Positions 31,154 to 39,319 of a DNA stretch of 64,000 bases are shown piece after piece. The notes below the pieces were generated by a model. That model searched no databases. It saw nothing but the letters and a program-made list of their open reading frames with translations, and was not told the origin of the DNA. Position numbers and translations under genes: made by a program. Source of the stretch: an uncultured Chlamydiae bacterium (GTDB lineage Bacteria; Chlamydiota; Chlamydiia; Chlamydiales; 2-12-FULL-49-11); NCBI GenBank assembly GCA_937996705.1, contig CALKUQ010000021.1, positions 62,001 through 126,000 of the forward strand. Direction: 5' to 3'. How positions within the stretch are numbered: the stretch's first letter is position 1; each line of letters starts with the position of its first letter.

Positions 31154-31852
31154 TTATCCTGCTTGCACACCATGATAATCAATTCCAAGACCTGGCCCCA
31201 TTGTGCTAGACATAGAAACTGACTTAATAAAATTACCTTTTACACTTACTGGACGAGCTTTAGCTATCGCTTCTAGAAGAGATGCCAAATTCCCCATTAA
31301 ATGCTCCAAAGAGAAAGAAATCTTACCAAAAACGGTGTTTAAATTACCATTTTTATCTACTTTAAATTCAATCTTTCCCGCTTTGATGTCGCGAATTGCT
31401 CCAGCAACATCATTTGTTACTGTTCCAGCTTTAGGAGTTGGCATTAGCCCTCTTGGACCCAAAACCTTTCCTAGCTTTCCGACAAGTCTCATCATGTCAG
31501 GAGTTGCTACAACTTCAGTAAAATCGACCCAGCCTTGACTAATTTTATCAGCTAAATCTTCAGCTCCTACGTAGTCAGCTCCAGCTTCTTTTGCCTCTTT
31601 TTCCTTATCACCCTTAGCAAACACAAGAATCACAGACTTTTTACCAGTACCAAATGGCAGACTTACTGTCCCTCTTACTTGCTGATCCGCCTTTTTTGGA
31701 TCAACGTTAAGAGCTAGGCTGAGTTCCATTGTTTGATCAAATTTAGGCATAGGAACCGATTTTAAAACCTCAATCGCCTCTTTTGCTGAATAATTCTTAA
31801 CCAAATCAAGTTTGCTTACAGAATCTCTCAATCGTTTACTTTTATATCTCAT
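31154..31852 (-). CDS. rplA: 50S ribosomal protein L1
   Basis: A 232-residue protein of the L1 stalk, involved in exit of deacylated tRNA. The signature is near residues 120-145 ([20 protein letters not shown] then KAGTV). The C-terminus contains [20 protein letters not shown]. It overlaps the rplK stop by four bases, the usual coupled arrangement. Confidence 0.98.
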   Translation of the reverse strand: MRYKSKRLRDSVSKLDLVKNYSAKEAIEVLKSVPMPKFDQTMELSLALNVDPKKADQQVRGTVSLPFGTGKKSVILVFAKGDKEKEAKEAGADYVGAEDLADKISQGWVDFTEVVATPDMMRLVGKLGKVLGPRGLMPTPKAGTVTNDVAGAIRDIKAGKIEFKVDKNGNLNTVFGKISFSLEHLMGNLASLLEAIAKARPVSVKGNFIKSVSMSSTMGPGLGIDYHGVQAG

Positions 31853-32280
31853 AGCTCCACCTCTACACCCATAGATCTAGCAGTACCTGCAACAAGTCTT
31901 GCCGCAGCTTCTTCGTCGCCTGCTCTCAATCGAAAATCTGGCTTCTTTCTTTTTACAATATTCATAACCTGTGCCTTAGTAAGTTTTCCAACTTTATCAC
32001 GGTTAGGAACTTTAGAACCTTTAGTGATTCCTGCTTCTTTTTTAATCAACTCTGAAACTGGTGGTTGTTTAGTAATAAAACTAAATGTTTTATCTTGATA
32101 CACAGTAATTACTGTGGGCAAAATATCACTTCCACCCTGGGTTTTAGCATTAAACTCTTTACAAAAAGCCATAATGTTAACGCCAGCTGCTCCAAGTGCA
32201 GGCCCAATCGGTGGGGCAGGGTTCGCCTTTCCTGCTGGAATTTGGAGCTTAATTTCTTTTAAAACTTTCTTCTTAGCCAT
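31849..32280 (-). CDS. rplK: 50S ribosomal protein L11
   Basis: A 143-residue protein of the GTPase-associated centre. It contains the classic N-terminal [20 protein letters not shown] near residue 15 and the C-terminal RNA-binding domain ending in the signature [17 protein letters not shown]. It lies nine bases after nusG and overlaps rplA by four. Confidence 0.98.
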   Translation of the reverse strand: MAKKKVLKEIKLQIPAGKANPAPPIGPALGAAGVNIMAFCKEFNAKTQGGSDILPTVITVYQDKTFSFITKQPPVSELIKKEAGITKGSKVPNRDKVGKLTKAQVMNIVKRKKPDFRLRAGDEEAAARLVAGTARSMGVEVEL

Positions 32281-32289
32281 CTGATGTCC

Positions 32290-32829
32290 TTATTCAACTG
32301 CATTTTTTTCAACTTGCCAAAACTCAAGATCATCTACTCGTGTATCTCTTCCGAAAATAGAGACAAGCACGCTGAGTCTACCTTTTTCTTGGAAAACTTC
32401 GGTCACTGTTCCTGCGAAGTTCACAAAAACACCATCGATAATTTTAACTGGATCCCCAGCTCTAATATCGTGTTTATGCACAACTTCCTCTTTTTTCTTT
32501 CTCAAATCATTGAGTATATCTTCTACTTCTTTATCAGACAAAGGCGTTGGCGCGCCTCCACCCAAAAAGTCAACAACACCATTTGTCTCTTTTATAAAGT
32601 GCCAACTTTCATCAGTTAAAACCATCTTTACCAAAAGATATCCAGGCCAAATCAACTTCTCTAAAACCTTTTGATCGCCCTTCTTGATATCGAGAACATT
32701 CTCAGTAGGCAAAAGGATTTCTTGAATAAAATCTTTCATGCCCATTTTCTCAAGATTTTCTTCAATTGTCTTCTTAGCCTTTTTCTCACGACTTGTTAAG
32801 ACTTGCAGAATGTACCACTTATAATTCAT
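32290..32829 (-). CDS. nusG: transcription termination/antitermination factor NusG
   Basis: A 179-residue factor linking RNA polymerase with Rho or the ribosome. The N-terminal NGN domain starts MNYKWYILQVLTSREKKAKK; the conserved KLIWPGYLLVKMVLTDESWH lies near residue 60. The C-terminal KOW domain is GDPVKIIDGVFVNFAGTVTE near residue 125. It follows secE after two bases. Confidence 0.97.
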   Translation of the reverse strand: MNYKWYILQVLTSREKKAKKTIEENLEKMGMKDFIQEILLPTENVLDIKKGDQKVLEKLIWPGYLLVKMVLTDESWHFIKETNGVVDFLGGGAPTPLSDKEVEDILNDLRKKKEEVVHKHDIRAGDPVKIIDGVFVNFAGTVTEVFQEKGRLSVLVSIFGRDTRVDDLEFWQVEKNAVE

Positions 32830-32831
32830 TT

Positions 32832-33074
32832 CTAACCTATCACTTTATAAACTAAGGCGTGTAAACCATTTAAACTTCCCTGGACCACTAAATCGACTAA
32901 GTAAACTCCAAACCCAAAAACAAAAGTCGATCCCACAACAATTTTAGTAGAAAGAAAAAGCTCTTCCTTAGCTGGCCAAGAGACTTTTTTTAACTCCTCT
33001 TTAAGCCCTCTAATATAACCTCTTGTCATTTGACTTTTTGTCTCCTGATTTAGGGTAACTACTTCTTCGTTCAA
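32832..33074 (-). CDS. secE: preprotein translocase subunit SecE
   Basis: A small single-helix translocon subunit. The conserved amphipathic region GLKEELKKVSWPAKEELFLS (about residues 24-43) is followed by one transmembrane helix (VVGSTFVFGFGVYLVDLVVQ). I give the TTG start at 33074 because AGGTGG precedes it. An alternative ATG (MTRGYIRG) at 33029 would shorten the product from 80 to 65 aa. The tRNA-Trp gene lies just upstream, and nusG two bases downstream. Confidence 0.92.
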   Translation of the reverse strand: MNEEVVTLNQETKSQMTRGYIRGLKEELKKVSWPAKEELFLSTKIVVGSTFVFGFGVYLVDLVVQGSLNGLHALVYKVIG

Positions 33075-33095
33075 ATCACCACCTATTCCTATTTG

Positions 33096-33168
33096 CGAGT
33101 GCGGAGGGTCTCGAACCCCCGACCTACGGCTTTGGAGACCGTCGCTCTACCAATTGAGCTACACACCC
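33096..33168 (-). tRNA. tRNA-Trp (CCA)
   Basis: A 73-base cloverleaf read on the minus strand. The acceptor GGGTGTG pairs with CGCACTC (two G-U pairs), D arm GCTC/GAGC, anticodon loop CTCCAAA giving anticodon CCA, T arm GGGGG-TTCGAGA-CCCTC, discriminator G. No CCA tail is encoded. It sits between tuf and secE as in Chlamydia. Confidence 0.95.
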
Positions 33169-33171
33169 TTA

Positions 33172-33206
33172 TAAAAATTGAGAGGAGAATTTTACTCCTC
33201 CTCTCA
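33172..33206 (-). terminator. Rho-independent terminator after tuf
   Basis: On the minus strand TGAGAGGAG and CTCCTCTCA form a nine-pair stem around a ten-base loop, followed by a T-rich run (ATTTTTAT). It starts nine bases after the tuf stop and ends just before tRNA-Trp, so it separates tuf transcription from the secE-nusG-ribosomal operon. Confidence 0.85.
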
Positions 33207-33214
33207 GGCTAACT

Positions 33215-34399
33215 TTATACAAGGATCTTCGCAACTGTTCCAGCGCCGATTGTACGACCACCTTCACGAATTGCAAAACGCATTCCTTCTTCCATCGCGA
33301 TTGGTGAAATCAATTCTCCTGTAATTCGGATATTGTCACCTGGCATTACCATCTCTGTTCCAGCTGGTAAATGGAGAGTTCCTGTAACGTCTGTTGTTCT
33401 AAAATAGAACTGTGGACGGTAACCATCAAAGAAAGGCTTATGTCTTCCACCCTCTTCTTTAGTTAGGATGTACACTTCACCTTCAAATTTTGTATGAGGC
33501 TTACATGTACCAGGAGCAACGAGAACCATTCCTCTTTCGATATCATTTTTTTCAATACCGCGTAGAAGAATACCTACGTTCTCTCCCGCTCTACCTTCAT
33601 CAAGAGTTTTGTTAAACATCTCAACACCAGTAACAACAGTCTCTTTTGTCGGTCTTAGACCTACAAGTTCTGCTTTAGCGTTAACGTTGATAATTCCACG
33701 TTCGATTCTTCCAGTAGCAACTGTTCCTCTACCTGAAATGGAGAAAACGTCTTCAATTGGCATTAGGAAAGGCTTGTCAACCTCACGAACTGGAGTTGGA
33801 ATGCTTTCATCAACTGCATCCATCAAATCTTCAACTGTTTTTTCCCATACTGGATCGCCTTCAAGCGCTTTTAGTCCAGAACCTTTAACAATTTTAACGT
33901 TTTTATAACCTTGTGCTTCTAAAAGCTCAGAAATTTCCATCTCTACTAGATCTAGAAGTTCTTCATCACCTTTAGCAATCATATCCACTTTGTTTATGAA
34001 TACTACGATCGCTGGAACACCCACTTGTCTTGCAAGGAGAATGTGTTCTTTAGTTTGTGGCATAGCACCATCAGTAGCAGCAACTACAAGAATCGCTCCA
34101 TCCATCTGAGCCGCACCAGTGATCATGTTTTTGACGTAGTCGGCGTGACCTGGGCAGTCAACGTGAGCATAGTGCCTGTTAGCTGTTTCGTATTCAACAT
34201 GGCTAGCATTGATTGTAATACCACGCGCTTTCTCTTCTGGCGCATTGTCAATTGTGTCGTATCCTCTAAACTTAGCTCCACCTTTTTTTGATAAAACTTT
34301 GGTGATCGCTGCAGTTAAAGTAGTTTTTCCATGGTCAACGTGACCGATGGTACCAATATTAACGTGGGGTTTATCCCTTTTAAAACTTTCTTTTGCCAT
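33215..34399 (-). CDS. tuf: elongation factor Tu
   Basis: A 394-residue GTPase delivering aminoacyl-tRNA to the ribosome. Nucleotide motifs are [14 protein letters not shown] near residue 19, [12 protein letters not shown] near residue 80 and VVFINKVDM near residue 132. Domains 2 and 3 are complete ([20 protein letters not shown] near residue 220). One copy is seen in this window. It lies between tRNA-Thr and a strong terminator. Confidence 0.99.
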   Translation of the reverse strand: MAKESFKRDKPHVNIGTIGHVDHGKTTLTAAITKVLSKKGGAKFRGYDTIDNAPEEKARGITINASHVEYETANRHYAHVDCPGHADYVKNMITGAAQMDGAILVVAATDGAMPQTKEHILLARQVGVPAIVVFINKVDMIAKGDEELLDLVEMEISELLEAQGYKNVKIVKGSGLKALEGDPVWEKTVEDLMDAVDESIPTPVREVDKPFLMPIEDVFSISGRGTVATGRIERGIINVNAKAELVGLRPTKETVVTGVEMFNKTLDEGRAGENVGILLRGIEKNDIERGMVLVAPGTCKPHTKFEGEVYILTKEEGGRHKPFFDGYRPQFYFRTTDVTGTLHLPAGTEMVMPGDNIRITGELISPIAMEEGMRFAIREGGRTIGAGTVAKILV

Positions 34400-34441
34400 T
34401 TAGAAATTCCTCCGAAAGACCTTAAAAATATTTCTCTACCT

Positions 34442-34513
34442 TGCCCAAAACAGGAATCGAACCTGCGACCCCTTGCTTACCATGCAAGTGCTCTACCTCT
34501 GAGCTATCTGGGC
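34442..34513 (-). tRNA. tRNA-Thr (GGT)
   Basis: A 72-base cloverleaf on the minus strand. Acceptor GCCCAGA pairs with TTTGGGC, D arm GCTC/GAGC, anticodon stem CTTGC/GCAAG with loop ATGGTAA (anticodon GGT), T arm GCAGG-TTCGATT-CCTGT, discriminator A. No CCA is encoded. It is 42 bases upstream of tuf and probably cotranscribed with it. Confidence 0.95.
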
Positions 34514-34633
34514 TGAGCAACTATTTCGTTCCTGTTTATACTATCAAATTAAAACTTATCTCTTAAAACAAAGAATGCCCAAGAGCATATCCTTATTTCA
34601 AAAAAAATGCAAGACCATTCTCTAAAAAATTCA

Positions 34634-34855
34634 TCATTTTTGTCGATACGTGATCCGGCCCTTAGTTAAATCATAAGAAGACATCTCTACTGTCACCTTA
34701 TCACCTACTAAAACCCTTATATTTCTCATTCTCATTTTTCCACAAAGATGCGCATGGATATTCACACCATTTGAAAGCTCAACCACAAAAGTCATATTTG
34801 GGAGAAGCTCTTTTACAACCCCTTCCAACTCCATCATATCTTCTTTATTCGACAT
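34634..34855 (-). CDS. infA: translation initiation factor IF-1
   Basis: A 73-residue OB-fold factor that binds the ribosomal A site during initiation. Conserved features are [20 protein letters not shown] near residue 10, [19 protein letters not shown] near residue 37 and the C-terminal [17 protein letters not shown] precedes the ATG. The chlamydial order infA, tRNA-Thr, tuf is kept. The start is divergent from sufE, 76 bases away. Confidence 0.98.
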   Translation of the reverse strand: MSNKEDMMELEGVVKELLPNMTFVVELSNGVNIHAHLCGKMRMRNIRVLVGDKVTVEMSSYDLTKGRITYRQK

Positions 34856-34931
34856 ATTCGATGTATCCTTGCGTTCTTAACTCAAATCTGTTGAACCATA
34901 ATAGTAAAACTCCTATTATTCTCAAAGAAAA

Positions 34932-35351
34932 ATGAATATTACAACAAACAAGCAAGAAGAATTAAAAAAACTTTTCACCTCATGCGCATCGCCTGAGGCC
35001 CGCTACGAGCTGATCATAGCTCTTGGGAAAAAACTTCCCCCTATGAATCCGGCTCATAAAATTTCTGAAAATTTGGTTGATGGATGTCAAAGCAAACTTT
35101 ACCTGCATACTACATTTCAAAATAATATATTACATTTTGAAGTCGATTCAGACGCACTAATCTCAAAAGGTCTAGCAGCCCTCCTGTTCCACCTATATAA
35201 TAATGAGTCTCCTGAATTCCTCCTTAAGAATCCGCCGACGATTCTTAACGAGCTAAACATCCTCGCCTCTCTCTCTATGGGTAGAGCCAATGGTTTAAAA
35301 AGTCTTTATGTAAAAATGCAAAAATTTGCTTTACAGCAGATTGTGCACTAA
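34932..35351 (+). CDS. sufE: SufE-like sulfur acceptor protein
   Basis: A 139-residue member of the SufE/CsdE family, which takes persulfide sulfur from a cysteine desulfurase for iron-sulfur cluster assembly. The pattern SPEARYELIIALGKKLPPMN near residue 18 and the active-site loop NLVDGCQSKLYL (Cys about 52) are diagnostic, as is the C-terminal LASLSMGRANGLKSLYVKM. No suf partner genes lie in this window. The start is the first ATG; its ribosome site is weak (AAAGAAAA). Confidence 0.9.
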   Translation: MNITTNKQEELKKLFTSCASPEARYELIIALGKKLPPMNPAHKISENLVDGCQSKLYLHTTFQNNILHFEVDSDALISKGLAALLFHLYNNESPEFLLKNPPTILNELNILASLSMGRANGLKSLYVKMQKFALQQIVH

Positions 35352-35469
35352 AACCCTTTTAAAAATTGAAGTTTCCTACGGCGGAAGAGCTCCAGTTTAG
35401 ACGCAAGCACTCTATAGACCTTATTCCCTACATTGTGTATAATAGTGTAGTCTTATAAAGAGAGAATCT

Positions 35470-36363
35470 ATGACAACCACATCCCCTACATCAGCTCCAC
35501 TTAATCCCCTGCTTACACTTGACCTCCGTAGGGAAATTTCTTCCCATCAAAGAGAAGCTAACCATTTTTTGAATTTATCGAGAATATCTTTAGTAGCTTT
35601 TTGTGCGATTGCAACTGTTTGCATTGCAGGCACTGCATTTTTTTTACCAAGCTATATTTTTCTCGCTTCTGGCTTAATGCTCCCCGCTGCCCAAAAATTT
35701 TTTGAAAAGCAGTACAACCCACTTAATCAAAAATATCTACTCCATTTAGAAAAAATAGAATTGTATCAAAGAGTTTTAGAAAAGTTACCCAGCGAAGGGG
35801 CTGTTATAAAGGCATATTACGCCGTGATTCATGAGGATAGCAATAGAGCTCTTGAAAGGCTCTCTGCAATTTACCCTGAATATCGTCAGAAAAAGAGATC
35901 GGCAAAGTTAAACTCTACAGAGACTCGTGATTTAGCTGTAGCTCTAACAGAAAAGCTAAACCTCCAATTTATGTACTGTAAAATACGTATGGAGGAATTT
36001 TTTTTAGCCTATATCGATTCGAATCCTACAAGTCTAGCCTCGTATAAATTATCAGCCGAACCTCTAGGAAGGAGTGTAGCTTTTAAATTGTTACCTGATA
36101 TTACAACCTATTTCACTCTATCAAATCTCGTAAAAGCGCACAAAGATGCAGGAGTCTACCTTGCTAGAGGACAACAGACTGACCCTTCGGATTTTTTATC
36201 TCCAGAAGATTGGAATGCTTTACCCCCCATTCCAGCGGACATAAAACCAACAAGATTGTGGACAGATCCCCGATTTGCGGTTTTTGCCGAAAAAATCACA
36301 AATAAAATGTTTATCCAAAAATTCAGAGAACATGATATAAGATTGGTCCGTGATACAGTTTGA
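35470..36363 (+). CDS. hypothetical membrane protein with a paired hydrophobic segment (Inc-like)
   Basis: A 297-residue protein without a recognised family. Its Ser/Thr/Pro-rich N-terminus (MTTTSPTSAPLNPLLTLDLR) is followed by a two-lobed hydrophobic segment at about residues 38-76 (LVAFCAIATVCIAGTAFFLP then SYIFLASGLMLPAA), which could form a hairpin. The remaining 220 residues are helical and charged. Type III secreted N-terminus plus paired helices is the layout of chlamydial inclusion-membrane proteins, so it is a candidate of that kind by inference. Its end overlaps the ABC-F gene by 14 bases, which links the two in one transcript. Confidence 0.6.
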   Translation: MTTTSPTSAPLNPLLTLDLRREISSHQREANHFLNLSRISLVAFCAIATVCIAGTAFFLPSYIFLASGLMLPAAQKFFEKQYNPLNQKYLLHLEKIELYQRVLEKLPSEGAVIKAYYAVIHEDSNRALERLSAIYPEYRQKKRSAKLNSTETRDLAVALTEKLNLQFMYCKIRMEEFFLAYIDSNPTSLASYKLSAEPLGRSVAFKLLPDITTYFTLSNLVKAHKDAGVYLARGQQTDPSDFLSPEDWNALPPIPADIKPTRLWTDPRFAVFAEKITNKMFIQKFREHDIRLVRDTV

Positions 36364-38077
36364 AAACGTTTCCCTCTCTTATGCAGGGGTCCCTTTACTA
36401 GAAAACATCTCCTTTACCTTAGGGAAAAGGGAGAGACTTGGCTTGATCGGAAGAAACGGATCAGGAAAATCTACTATTTTTCGTCTTTTAATGGGGACAG
36501 AAAAGTATGATGGCGGGACAATCGGTGTCGCTAAAAATTATCGAATTGGGTGGCTAGAACAGCACATTAAATTTACAGAACCTACAATTATAGATGAGGC
36601 AGTTCTTGGCCTTCCTATCGATGAGCGGTGCGATGTTTATAAAGCTGAAAAGCTCCTCGTAGGCCTTGGATTCACAGAAGAGGAATTTGAAAAATCGCCG
36701 CAGGCCCTTTCTGGAGGCTATCAACTAAGGCTAAATCTTACAAAACTCCTCCTTTCAGAACCTGATTGCCTCCTCCTTGACGAGCCGACAAACTATCTCG
36801 ATATTCTCGCTATGCGTTTCCTTAGCAAGCTCTTGATGAGATGGCCTGGAGAACTTATTATCGTCTGTCACGATAGAGAGTTCATGGACAGCATTACGAC
36901 TCATACAATGGGAATTATTAGAAAAAAGGTGCGTAAACTTGCTGGCAGCAGCATCGAGTTTTTTAATCAACTTGCTGCTGTGGAAGAGATCCATGAAAAA
37001 ACAAGACTCAATCAAGAAAAGAAAAAAGCCCATCTTCAATCGTTTGTTGATAGATTCGGAGCCTCAGCATCAAAGGCGACACTCGCCGGCTCTAGAAAAA
37101 AGGCCCTCGCTAAAATTCCCTCTCTAGAAGCGCTTAAGTCTCTGTACAACTTAGACTTCGAATTTAGGGTCAAGCTGCTACCTGGAGATAAAATAGGCGA
37201 ATTAAAAAACGTCTCGTTTGGATATACGGATACAGCGCTCATTCCTGATTTTTCCCTCTTTCTTGAACAAGGGGACCGAATCGCTGTTATTGGAAAAAAC
37301 GGGAATGGAAAGTCAACCCTTCTAAGACTGATTGCCAAAGATCTAAAACCTCAAACAGGTACAGTCACCTATTCAGAACAAGTTGCAATCGGCTATTTTG
37401 GGCAAACAAACATCGAGCGCCTCAATAAAAAGCACACCATTGAAGAAGAAATCAAACTCGCAAATCCAAAGCTTAACTACACAGATGTAAAAGCAATAGC
37501 TGGACAAATGCTATTTAGTGGTGACCTCTCCACAAAAAAAATAGAAGTCCTCTCCGGTGGTGAAAAAAGCAGAGTTTTACTGGGTAAAATTATCGCCAAC
37601 CCTTGCAACCTCCTCCTTCTCGATGAGCCGACGCATCACCTTGATATTGAATCTGTTGAAGCTCTTATTGACGCGCTTAATGACTTTCCTGAAGCCTTTA
37701 TTATTGTCACCCACAGTGAACTTATGCTTAAACGGCTCGAGCTTGATAAGCTCATAGTCTGCCATGAAAATCGCCAAGAGCTCTTTATTGGCTCCTATGA
37801 AGAATTCCTCGAAAAGCAAGGTTGGGAAGAGGAGAAGCCTGTAGGCAAAGCCCCTAAGAAAAAGGAGGTTCAAGCGCCATCTGCAGACACTGGATCTACA
37901 GAGAAAGCTCGAAGAGAGCTCGAGAAAAAAATTCTCGAACTTGAAGACCTCCAAGCAAAAGACTACAATCTTCTGGAAGAAGCTTCCCTAGAACAAGATT
38001 TTTCTAAAATTCAATCCCTTTCAAAAATGACTGAGAAGAGGGCTGAAGAGATCGATGCCCTTTATAAAAAATTATAA
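36350..38077 (+). CDS. ABC-F family ATPase
   Basis: A 575-residue soluble protein with two ATP-binding cassettes and no membrane helices. The first cassette has GRNGSGKST near residue 36, ALSGGYQLRLNLTKLL near residue 121 and CLLLDEPTNYLD near residue 142. The second has GKNGNGKST near residue 318, LSGGEKSRVLLGKIIA near residue 400 and LLLLDEPTHHLDIES near residue 424. The linker between them is short, and a charged coiled-coil tail (from about residue 500) resembles Uup. ABC-F proteins act on the ribosome or, for Uup, in DNA-damage tolerance. It starts with GTG inside the upstream gene, probably by translational coupling because no good ribosome site is visible. Confidence 0.93.
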   Translation: MIQFENVSLSYAGVPLLENISFTLGKRERLGLIGRNGSGKSTIFRLLMGTEKYDGGTIGVAKNYRIGWLEQHIKFTEPTIIDEAVLGLPIDERCDVYKAEKLLVGLGFTEEEFEKSPQALSGGYQLRLNLTKLLLSEPDCLLLDEPTNYLDILAMRFLSKLLMRWPGELIIVCHDREFMDSITTHTMGIIRKKVRKLAGSSIEFFNQLAAVEEIHEKTRLNQEKKKAHLQSFVDRFGASASKATLAGSRKKALAKIPSLEALKSLYNLDFEFRVKLLPGDKIGELKNVSFGYTDTALIPDFSLFLEQGDRIAVIGKNGNGKSTLLRLIAKDLKPQTGTVTYSEQVAIGYFGQTNIERLNKKHTIEEEIKLANPKLNYTDVKAIAGQMLFSGDLSTKKIEVLSGGEKSRVLLGKIIANPCNLLLLDEPTHHLDIESVEALIDALNDFPEAFIIVTHSELMLKRLELDKLIVCHENRQELFIGSYEEFLEKQGWEEEKPVGKAPKKKEVQAPSADTGSTEKARRELEKKILELEDLQAKDYNLLEEASLEQDFSKIQSLSKMTEKRAEEIDALYKKL

Positions 38078-38089
38078 GAGGAAACCATC

Positions 38090-38635
38090 TTGTTTAAGCA
38101 ACTCTTAGCCGATCTAAAGCAATTTGTAGAGGAGAGAAATTGGCTCCGTTATCACTCTCCTAGAAACATGGCAACCACACTTTGTGTGGAGGCTACAGAA
38201 CTTTTTGAGCATTTTCTCCCAGGAGCACAACTTCCAAAAGAGGATTTAAGACAGGAATTGGGAGATCTTTTGCACTGCATTCTGCTTACAATGGATGCCC
38301 TTAACATTTCTCCCCCGGAGACCCTACCTGAGCACAACTGCAAAACAAGCCCGATAGGAGAACTCTCTATAAAATTGCGCTCATTTATGTCTCATTTTCT
38401 TTGGCTAAGAGATAACGAGCCTTATCGAGGCAATCTTGAAGAGCTCTCTTCATCACTTAATGATCTTCTTGCAATTCACTTTCTTCTCTGTAAATCCCTC
38501 TCCCTAGATCCTTTTGAGGTTACCTATGAAAAACTTGAGCTGAACCGGAAAAAATATCCAAGAGAACTGATGAAAGACTCGGTTGACAGCTATTTTGAAA
38601 GAAAAAAAGCTCTTCTTAAAGAACAAACCAATTAA
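38090..38635 (+). CDS. MazG-like (dCTP pyrophosphatase-type) nucleotide pyrophosphohydrolase
   Basis: A 181-residue all-helical protein. Residues about 10-75 match the single-domain MazG/DCTPP1 pattern: FVEERNWLRYHSPRNMATTL, then CVEATELFEHF (metal-binding acidic residues) and LRQELGDLLHCILLTMDAL. Residues about 95-165 look like a second, degenerate repeat (LEELSSSLNDLLAIHFLLCK) and end with NRKKYPRELMK, the usual MazG-type C-terminus. If active, it would clean up non-canonical nucleotides. The start is TTG with AGAGGAA upstream, 12 bases after the ABC-F stop, so it is in the same operon. Confidence 0.78.
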   Translation: MFKQLLADLKQFVEERNWLRYHSPRNMATTLCVEATELFEHFLPGAQLPKEDLRQELGDLLHCILLTMDALNISPPETLPEHNCKTSPIGELSIKLRSFMSHFLWLRDNEPYRGNLEELSSSLNDLLAIHFLLCKSLSLDPFEVTYEKLELNRKKYPRELMKDSVDSYFERKKALLKEQTN

Positions 38636-38687
38636 ATGGTTTCAAAAGTCTAGCTTCTTAAAAAGAGCTATTTTTGATCGTATCGCT

Positions 38688-39224
38688 TTATTGAAAAGTC
38701 CCTCCAATGAGCTTCCCAGAAAATTCAACTTCTGAACCTTTAATAACAATCCCCCTTCCAGAATCAAATTTAATCGCCCCAGAAACTATTGATTTTCCTT
38801 TGAGCTCTACAATTTCATCCTTTCCACTTTCCCGCACCTGTATCCCTGCAAGCGAACAATTCTCGAAAATAGTCTGTTCTGAGGCCAATACCACCTGATC
38901 ATAAAACTGTGTATTTGTAGCTTCCAAAACCCCTTGCACTACCACCCTTTTTTTAACCAAGCAATTCTCTAATAAGCCATATCCATTCACCTTTACCCTC
39001 CCAAGTTCACACCCATGAGCATCCAGTTCTCCATTGACCTCCAAAGAATCGACAACCTTGGTCCCTTGTAACTTTACAATTCCAAACCCCTGTAATGAGA
39101 GAAGTTTTTCCTGGCCGTATTCCTCAATTCCATAGCTAATCTGCTTGGTCTTGCTGCTAAGTTCTCCCGAAAAAATTAACAAGGCAGACAAAATTAAAAA
39201 ATTACAACTGTTTCCAAGATGCAC
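38688..39224 (-). CDS. exported beta-repeat protein, hypothetical
   Basis: A 178-residue protein with an N-terminal signal peptide (NSCNFLILSALLIFSGELSS) and a mature part consisting of short beta strands with regular glycines and valines (VDSLEVNGELDAHGCELGRV, VVVQGVLEATNTQFYDQVVL). This resembles a right-handed beta helix or the bactofilin-like/polymer-forming fold. GTG start with a perfect AGGAGG five bases upstream. Likely periplasmic or surface-exposed. No enzyme motif. Convergent with the MazG-like gene. Confidence 0.7.
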   Translation of the reverse strand: MHLGNSCNFLILSALLIFSGELSSKTKQISYGIEEYGQEKLLSLQGFGIVKLQGTKVVDSLEVNGELDAHGCELGRVKVNGYGLLENCLVKKRVVVQGVLEATNTQFYDQVVLASEQTIFENCSLAGIQVRESGKDEIVELKGKSIVSGAIKFDSGRGIVIKGSEVEFSGKLIGGTFQ

Positions 39225-39319
39225 AAAACCTCCTACTCAGCCGGTTCTTAATTAAAAATTTATAAAATTTTATCAATCAGATTTTTTATTCACAAGGAAA
39301 ATTTTGAGTTGATCTTTGA

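Noticed and set aside
34594..34625. TTGCAT-17-TATGCT as promoter of tRNA-Thr/tuf on the minus strand
   Set aside because: Only a weak match at -35; other hexamers in the AT-rich gap are equally good, so no promoter was called.
35353..35400. Possible third copy of the TTTCAAAAATTGAA repeat after sufE
   Set aside because: Similarity is limited to about 14 bases plus a short CTCCAG match; not enough to include.
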